DNA of 9,622 nucleotides from Gammaproteobacteria bacterium (lineage in GTDB: Bacteria; Pseudomonadota; Gammaproteobacteria; HK1): the NCBI GenBank assembly GCA_022822245.1, contig JAJECB010000394.1, positions 1 to 9,622 of the forward strand, read 5' to 3'. Under the pieces are notes generated by a model, which was not told the origin of the DNA, searched no databases, and was given only the letters and a program-made list of their open reading frames with translations. This document shows, piece by piece, positions 6,145 through 9,622 of this stretch (position 1 is its first letter; every line of letters starts with the position of its first letter). The position numbers and the translations under genes are program-made.

Positions 6145-6401
6145 TTCATCCTGGGCGGTCGAGCGGCGTTGGGCAACACCGAAGCGGAGGCGCGGGCATC
6201 CGGCCCGCCTCCGGCATACGCACGAGCGGGCGGAATTCCTACGCATGACGGGCGCAATGCCCGTAGACGCACGGCTCGGCGCGAGGCACGCTCCCCGAAG
6301 CCATCGACCGGGCGCCGGGGCAGCGGCCGCCTCGGCAGGGACGTGCGCGACGCCGCCGACGCTCCGGTCGAGGCACCCGACGACGCCCGGAGCCCCTGCC
6401 C
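6145..6401 (+). repeat. Conserved non-coding leader of Rpn unit 2
   Basis: This aligns with 2333-2586. The identical 23-bp block is at 6247-6269 and contains the same stem-loop ACGGGC-GCAAT-GCCCGT (6248-6264). AGCCATCGACCGGGCG (6299-6314) and the CCGCCTCGGCAGGGAC block are also kept. Conservation of a hairpin in otherwise drifting sequence suggests a role in recognition or control. No coding region is supported. Confidence 0.55.
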
Positions 6402-7385
6402 TTGATCCCGCACGACCGCGTCTGGAAGCGCCTGTTCTCCTTCCCCGACCTGGTGCGCGACCTGCTCGCCGGATTCATACTCCGCGAATGGGCCACCGAC
6501 CTCGACCTCGCTACCCTCGCCCCTTGGTCCGCAGCTTCCGTGAGCGATGGCCTGCGCGAACGTCTTCAGGACCGGGTCTGGCGCGTGCGGGGCCGCGACC
6601 GGCATCTCGACGTGATGGTGTGCCTGGAGTTCCAGTCCACGGTGGACCGGACCATGGCGGTACGCATCCTCGACTATACCGTGCTGCTGTATCAGGAGTC
6701 GCTGCGCAACGCCCCCTCGAAGCCTCTCCCCCCGGTGCTCTTCGTCGTTCTCTACCACGGCCGCGGGCAGTGGGCGCCGCGCGCGGAGATCGCACCGCTG
6801 CTGGCACCGCACGGAGCGCTTCTCTCCCCCTATCAGCCGTCGCAACGCCATTTCGTGCTCGACGTGGGCGGCTATACTGGAGTCCTGCCCAAGGGACGCA
6901 ACCGAATGGCGGAGCTCGTTCGCTTGGCTAGCAGCCGCGACCCCGCGACGATGGGGCGGCAGTTCCAGAGCTTGGTCGCACGACTGTGGGAGCCTGAGAA
7001 CGACGGGTTGCTCAAGGCATTCTGGAAGTGGTTGGGGGTGGTACATCTGCCGATGTACTGTCCGGGGGCGGAGCTGCCGCCACTGACGAACCCAAGGGAG
7101 GCAGGAACCATGCTGGACGACAAGGTGATCGACTGGACCGTGCAGTGGCGCGCAGAAGGTCGCGCGGAAGGCGAGATCGGCCTGATGCGCCGGCTGGCGG
7201 CGCGGAAGTTCGGAGCGGAGACGGCGGAGCGATTGGCCGGGCGGCTGGCGGAGATTGCCGACCCGGAGCGGGCGGGCGAGGTCGGCGAGTGGCTGCTCGA
7301 GTGCGAGACGGGCGAGGAGCTGCTTGCGCGAGTTGACGGCCTGTGCGAGCCCTCCGCCGACGGAGACGGAGCCGCCCGGAGCTGA
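6402..7385 (+). CDS. Rpn-family recombination-promoting nuclease / putative transposase (copy 2)
   Basis: The 327-residue protein starts at TTG (MIPHDRVWKRLFSFPDLVRD), aligned with the ATG of copy 1. The core residues D70, E76, Q78, R88 and Y92 fall at the same numbers as in copy 1, within HLDVMVCLEFQSTVDRTMAV. LPPVLFVVLYHG and HFVLDVGGYTGVLPKGRN follow. It lacks the basic insert of copy 1, and its EGR-repeat region is reduced to AEGRAEGE (about 7151-7174). The region between about residues 210 and 245 differs strongly from copy 1. The C-terminus (RRLAARKFGAETAERLAGRL and WLLECETGEELLARVDGL) is well conserved. The catalytic residues are intact, so activity is plausible. It lies on the plus strand between the direct repeats. 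Confidence 0.87.
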   Translation: MIPHDRVWKRLFSFPDLVRDLLAGFILREWATDLDLATLAPWSAASVSDGLRERLQDRVWRVRGRDRHLDVMVCLEFQSTVDRTMAVRILDYTVLLYQESLRNAPSKPLPPVLFVVLYHGRGQWAPRAEIAPLLAPHGALLSPYQPSQRHFVLDVGGYTGVLPKGRNRMAELVRLASSRDPATMGRQFQSLVARLWEPENDGLLKAFWKWLGVVHLPMYCPGAELPPLTNPREAGTMLDDKVIDWTVQWRAEGRAEGEIGLMRRLAARKFGAETAERLAGRLAEIADPERAGEVGEWLLECETGEELLARVDGLCEPSADGDGAARS

Positions 7386-7405
7386 CGGCGGCGCAGCAGC
7401 CGCCG
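7386..7405 (+). terminator. Hairpin directly after Rpn copy 2
   Basis: A 7-bp perfect stem CGGCGGC / GCCGCCG with a 6-nt loop (GCAGCA) starts at the base after the TGA stop. No T-run follows, so it is at best a weak intrinsic terminator. It could also be the right end structure of the unit. Copy 1 has only a weaker GC-rich inverted repeat at this place. Confidence 0.35.
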
Positions 7406-7581
7406 CCGCGCGGCGGGTATTGGCGCCGCGCTGCGTCGCCTGAACACCGCTTGCCCGAGAAACCGCGCAGTCGCGGTATCCTCGTCCTTGGTTCTCGCCC
7501 GAACCGGTCTCTCCGGCCAGCGTTTGGAGCGCACGGGACGAACCGAATTCGTCGGTGGTTGTCCCTGCCCATCGAGCGGTG
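7406..7581. other. Intergenic region after Rpn unit 2
   Basis: I see no gene here. A small perfect hairpin ACCGCG-CAGT-CGCGGT lies at 7462-7477. The rest up to repeat B has no counterpart elsewhere in the window. Confidence 0.4.
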
Positions 7582-7914
7582 TCAGACACTTCGGGAGCTT
7601 TCACGGCGATTTGCCGTGCCGATGTGCATCGCGTCGTTTCTCGCTTCGCGCACGATGTCGTATCGCTGCGCGAATGCGAGCTCGTGGTCGTCCGCGCCCT
7701 CGCCCGCCAAGGGATGGTGCTGCTTGACCAGATCTCGGAAACAACAGGCGAATCCACCCAGCGTGTTTCTGGTCGGCCACAACTGTCTGCCGAGGCGTTC
7801 CACCGCGAACAGGATGGGCTGATAGCCTTCTCCGTCGGAGAGCGCCCGCTCGCGCGCTCGCCGCAACTCGCCTCGGAAGTGGATGGCCGTCGCGGGAGCA
7901 ATGACTTCATGCAC
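7582..7914 (-). pseudogene. HEPN-like protein fragment, copy B (frameshifted start, C-terminus missing)
   Basis: The open frame holds AIHFRGELRRARERALSDGE, YQPILFAVERLGRQLWP and IVREARNDAMHIG with the RX4H motif, then runs into an unrelated tail (TANRRESSRSV) and stops. Compared with copy A, one base is missing a few codons after the ATGAAG start, so the original start is out of frame and the AGGAG site is lost. A GTG at 7914 or TTG at 7944 could still open the frame. The body between the motifs remains in frame despite many base changes, so loss of the start looks later than the divergence of the copies. Confidence 0.55.
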
Positions 7915-8047
7915 CGCTCTGCTGCAAGACTTCGCCGATGGCAAGGGAACGGTCTCCTCATCTCCTCATCTCCTCACTGCGAGAGATTCGGGTCGGCATT
8001 CGCTTTGCGAGAGATCACGGGGTGATCCTGATGGCCGGAGTCGTGAT
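7618..8047. repeat. Direct repeat of about 400 bp, copy B, right of Rpn unit 2
   Basis: This is the partner of 5650-6046. It is longer by about 33 bp, mainly because of extra sequence around 7960-8000, which includes the TCTCCTCA tandem repeat. Its right end lies inside the complete pilin gene at 8015-8233, so copy B is the original context on that side and copy A the duplicate. Confidence 0.8.
7953..7976. repeat. TCTCCTCA tandem repeat, three perfect units
   Basis: Three 8-bp units at 7953-7960, 7961-7968 and 7969-7976 follow the ACGG of the repeated motif AAGGGAACGGTCTCCTC. Copy A (5984 onward) has a single TCTCCTC. The motif at 8287 has one unit, which there forms the arm of a hairpin. 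Confidence 0.85.
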
Positions 8048-8233
8048 GGCGCCGACCTTTCCCGCCACGGCGGTGATCGGAGCCTTGTAGTTGTCGGCGA
8101 AGACGACGATCGCCGCCCCGACGGCGACCGCGATGATTCCGACCACCATCGCGTATTCGAGGGCGGAGACCGCCTCGTCAACCCCAAGAAAGGCTCGGAC
8201 GCCCCGCGATGTGTGCCGTATATCGCGTCGCAT
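8015..8233 (-). CDS. Flp/Fap-type pilin (72 aa)
   Basis: The protein begins MRRDIRHTSRGVRAFLGVDE, then AVSALEYAMVVGIIAVAVGA, then a short soluble tail ending AIRITP. This is a basic leader, a prepilin peptidase-type site with Glu at +5 followed by Tyr (A/VSALEY), and one hydrophobic helix, as in Flp pilins of Tad systems. The -1 residue is Ala in place of the usual Gly. I chose the ATG at 8233; a GTG at 8296 in frame would add 21 residues that do not fit the short Flp leader. It lies downstream of a second pilin on the same strand, and its last codons recur as a remnant at 6000-6046. Confidence 0.85.
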   Translation of the reverse strand: MRRDIRHTSRGVRAFLGVDEAVSALEYAMVVGIIAVAVGAAIVVFADNYKAPITAVAGKVGAITTPAIRITP

Positions 8234-8273
8234 TTTCAATGCAATCAATCTGGATCGTTGGAAACACAGATGA

Positions 8274-8324
8274 CGGGAAGGGGACGGTCTCCTCACTACG
8301 AGAGATTCGGAGTGAGGAGACTCG
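8274..8324. repeat. Hairpin and repeat motif between the two pilin genes
   Basis: An 11-bp perfect inverted repeat, GTCTCCTCACT (8287-8297) and AGTGAGGAGAC (8311-8321), encloses a 13-nt loop. The left arm belongs to a motif (AAGGGGACGGTCTCCTC, 8278-8294) that recurs with small changes at 5975-5991 and 7943-7959, next to a pilin 3' end or remnant. There is no T-run, so it may be an RNA-stabilising or attenuating hairpin or a REP-like element more than a simple terminator. The loop sequence CGAGAGATTCGG also recurs at about 7980-7991. Confidence 0.6.
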
Positions 8325-8353
8325 TACCCGTCGGGACCAGTCGGGGGGGCCGG

Positions 8354-8575
8354 TCAGGGCGCGGTCTGGATCGCGGTAATGGTCACGTCATCTACCTTGT
8401 CGCCAATGGCTGCTATTGCGGTTGTGATGTCGCCACCGAACGTAACGAGGGCGGCTCCGACGGCGACCGCGATGACCCCGACGAGGATCGCGTACTCGAG
8501 GGCGGAGACGGCCTCGTTGGCCTTGAGGAAGCGGCGGAGGCGCCGGGACTTGTGCTTGGCAATGTGCTTGCTCAT
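8354..8575 (-). CDS. Flp/Fap-type pilin (73 aa)
   Basis: The protein begins MSKHIAKHKSRRLRRFLKAN, then EAVSALEYAILVGVIAVAVG, then AALVTFGGDITTAIAAIGDK and a tail ending AIQTAP. It shares the A/VSALEY processing region and hydrophobic helix with the pilin at 8015-8233. The ATG at 8575 has AAGGAG 10 nt upstream (plus-strand 8586-8591). The start overlaps by ATGA the stop that the upstream membrane-protein frame would have without its 16-bp duplication, so the genes were probably coupled. The mature pilin would be the main subunit of a Tad pilus. Having two pilin genes suggests a major and a minor subunit, or duplication. Confidence 0.9.
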   Translation of the reverse strand: MSKHIAKHKSRRLRRFLKANEAVSALEYAILVGVIAVAVGAALVTFGGDITTAIAAIGDKVDDVTITAIQTAP

Positions 8576-8772
8576 GATTGGATGGCTCCTTGTGTGGGAG
8601 TGCTACGGTGTGAGCCGGCGGTGCCAGCGCCGGTGTGGGCCGGTTGCCCTGCCCCTCGCGGGGCGGGGCGGCCGGATGGGGTGAACCGGTGCCGGAGGGT
8701 CCTGGGGATCTCGCGGCACCGGATCATGTTGTTCATGAAGTCGTGGTGGATGTTGATGAACGTCCACCCTAT

Positions 8773-8804
8773 TAAGAGGGAGAGGATCTAAGAGGGAGAG
8801 GATC
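8773..8804. repeat. Perfect 16-bp tandem duplication
   Basis: TAAGAGGGAGAGGATC occurs twice back to back (8773-8788 and 8789-8804). Sixteen bases are not a multiple of three, so one unit shifts the reading frame of the minus-strand gene. The identity of the units suggests a recent event. Confidence 0.95.
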
Positions 8805-8966
8805 GCGCCGAAGATGGCTTGGTCGTGGCCGGAAAAGGCGCTGACGGTTACGGGGGCGAGCCAGAAGGCGGCGACGCCCAAGGCGCCGCCACCCGCGAGG
8901 ATGAAGCGGACGAGCCCGGCGGGGGCGGTCCGCAGCCATTCCTGACAGGGGATTTCTCTCACCCCG

Positions 8967-8993
8967 AACCCCTCTCCCACGGGGAGAGGGGTT
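8967..8993. repeat. Strong 12-bp inverted repeat in a CCCCTCTCCC-type intergenic repeat
   Basis: AACCCCTCTCCC (8967-8978) and GGGAGAGGGGTT (8982-8993) pair perfectly around a 3-nt loop. Short repeats of this kind (CACCCC...CCCCTCTCCC...GGGGAGAGGGG) are scattered in many proteobacterial genomes. Here it lies within the broken membrane-protein gene, just upstream of its surviving C-terminal part, which suggests the middle of that gene was replaced by intergenic repeat DNA. Confidence 0.7.
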
Positions 8994-9216
8994 TCGATCT
9001 CCTGCCCGCAAGCAGCACCATCCCACCCGCGTGGCCGCACCTTCGCCCTCGGGGGAGTGGGGGAACGACTTCCGCAGTCCCTCGCATCCGCGCCGCGCCG
9101 GGTGGCGGCCGGCGCCCCGGCCTCCGCCGGTCCTTCGGCAGGAGCCATGCGGGCAGACGGGCGGGGGCGGGCGGCCGAGAGGGGCGCGGCGATCGCGAGG
9201 TCCGTTCGCACCGTCA

Positions 9217-9622
9217 TCACAGGATCCGCCGCAGGGTCCGGAGATACGCTCCGATCTTCGCGAACGCGGCCTCGATATCGGCCGGGTCGTCGTTATTGAG
9301 GAAGACGTAGTTTGTACCCGGGCGCTTGGTTCCGACCGGATATTCGTCATCGGACTCGCTCGAGCAGGCACGGAGGTCCTGGCCGAGCTCGCCCGAGACG
9401 CTCCCGGGCTTCATGGCCGCGATCACGAAGATCTCGGTGCCCTTCTTCTTCGCCTCGGTGCAGGCGGTGGCGCGCGGGACCCCGACCAGGCGGCCGTCGA
9501 CTTCGTCGCAGCCAAGGTTCCCGACTCCGCAGTACGAATCCTCTCCGTCGGTGAGGAGCACGATCGCCTTCCGCATCTTGTCCGCGTCCGGGTCGGTGGG
9601 ACCCACGGGGTGCGCGCCGGCG
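9217..9622 (-). CDS. TadG-like pilus assembly protein, vWA domain C-terminus (5' end outside window)
   Basis: The frame is open to the right edge (135 residues seen). KMRKAIVLLTDGEDSYCG holds the TDGE strand of a von Willebrand factor A fold; the upstream MIDAS DxSxS would lie outside the window. Then come TEIFVIAAM and a C-terminus NYVFLNNDDPADIEAAFAKI followed by GAYLRTLRRIL, which is typical of TadE/TadG-family proteins. Cysteines at the CGVGNLGC region, ACTEA and ACSSES probably form disulfides outside the membrane. These proteins are pseudopilin-like components of Tad (Flp) pilus machines, which agrees with the two Flp pilin genes downstream on the same strand. Its TGA overlaps the ATG of the next gene, so it is part of an operon. 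Confidence 0.85.
   Translation of the reverse strand, partial: AGAHPVGPTDPDADKMRKAIVLLTDGEDSYCGVGNLGCDEVDGRLVGVPRATACTEAKKKGTEIFVIAAMKPGSVSGELGQDLRACSSESDDEYPVGTKRPGTNYVFLNNDDPADIEAAFAKIGAYLRTLRRIL

Larger units (their letters stand above)
6141..7398 (+). mobile_element. Rpn unit 2: conserved leader plus Rpn-family nuclease gene
   Basis: This is the counterpart of the block at 2329-3730. It begins at GGCGTTCATCCT and ends about 12 bp after the stop codon of the gene. It is flanked by direct repeats A (5650-6046) and B (7618-8047). The unit boundaries come from comparing the two copies; no target-site duplication is recognised. Confidence 0.55.
8572..9217 (-). pseudogene. Decayed His-rich membrane-protein gene, frameshifted by a 16-bp duplication
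   Basis: The ATG at 9217 shares one base with the TGA of the TadG-like gene. The N-terminal part (MTVRTDLAIAAPLSAARPRP) leads into repeat-like sequence (about 8950-9100), then into membrane sequence TAPAGLVRFILAGGGALGVA and HDQAIFGAILSLL. There a perfect 16-bp tandem duplication (8773-8804) shifts the frame. Removing one unit gives LLIGWTFINIHHDFMNNMI, which resembles LYQIVNFHHYIVDAIIW at the C-terminus of the intact protein at 4395-5483, and a stop at 8574-8572 overlapping the pilin start. Only about the last quarter of the family's length and perhaps the first 20-30 residues are present. Family membership rests on position and pattern of the HH motif and is less certain than for the stump at 2158. 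Confidence 0.6.

Noticed and set aside
7440..7580. Possible tRNA gene after Rpn unit 2
   Set aside because: The small hairpin at 7462-7477 and a GGTTC-like stretch do not form a cloverleaf with an acceptor stem.
5940..7961. Long minus-strand open frame of 673 codons across Rpn gene 2 and repeat B
   Set aside because: It is antisense to Rpn gene 2 and out of frame with both HEPN-like copies. It resembles the antisense frame of Rpn gene 1 only because the sense proteins are similar.
5650..8047. CRISPR array or integron attC cassette array suggested by repeats and hairpins
   Set aside because: There are only two long repeats, with no regular short repeats and spacers, no integrase gene and no attC core sites that I can recognise.
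7883..8791. Plus-strand open frame of 302 codons across both pilin genes
   Set aside because: The minus strand holds two good Flp pilins with processing motifs. The plus frame shows Asp/Arg/Gly-rich shadow sequence.

Overview
This is a GC-rich bacterial window, probably from a proteobacterium. The Flp pilins, the TadG-like vWA protein and the Rpn nucleases with EGR repeats all fit that, but the exact lineage cannot be fixed from this stretch. Almost all host-type genes lie on the minus strand. Two Rpn-family nuclease genes lie on the plus strand, apparently as inserted units.

Left part, read in minus-strand order: an intact His-rich polytopic membrane protein (5483-4395); a gamma-glutamylcyclotransferase-fold protein of visibly lower GC (4351-3797); Rpn unit 1 on the opposite strand (about 2329-3730); a 3' stump of a second copy of the membrane gene (about 2332-2158); a DPM1-like GT2 glycosyltransferase (2168-1185); and a TMTC/ArnT-like GT-C glycosyltransferase (1188 to beyond the left edge). 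The last two are joined by a GTGA overlap with a strong ribosome binding site. They look like a polyprenol-phosphate-sugar synthase coupled to a sugar transferase that uses its product.

Right part, in minus-strand order: the end of a TadG-like vWA gene (window edge to 9217); a decayed third member of the same membrane family (9217-8572), frameshifted by a perfect 16-bp tandem duplication; two Flp pilin genes (8575-8354 and 8233-8015); a truncated HEPN-like fragment (copy B, 7914-7582); Rpn unit 2 on the plus strand (6141-7398); and a second HEPN-like fragment (copy A, 5943-5632). Copies A and B belong to direct repeats of about 400 bp that flank Rpn unit 2, and each repeat includes the 3' tail of a pilin gene.

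The overall picture is a Tad pilus and surface-glycosylation neighbourhood reworked by Rpn units and local duplications. The two Rpn units share about 250 bp of conserved non-coding leader with hairpins as well as the gene. One leader begins exactly where a host gene is cut off, so the leader appears to be part of the moving unit. The His-rich membrane family occurs three times (one intact, two broken), beside a glycosyltransferase gene and beside pilin genes. Its function is not known to me.
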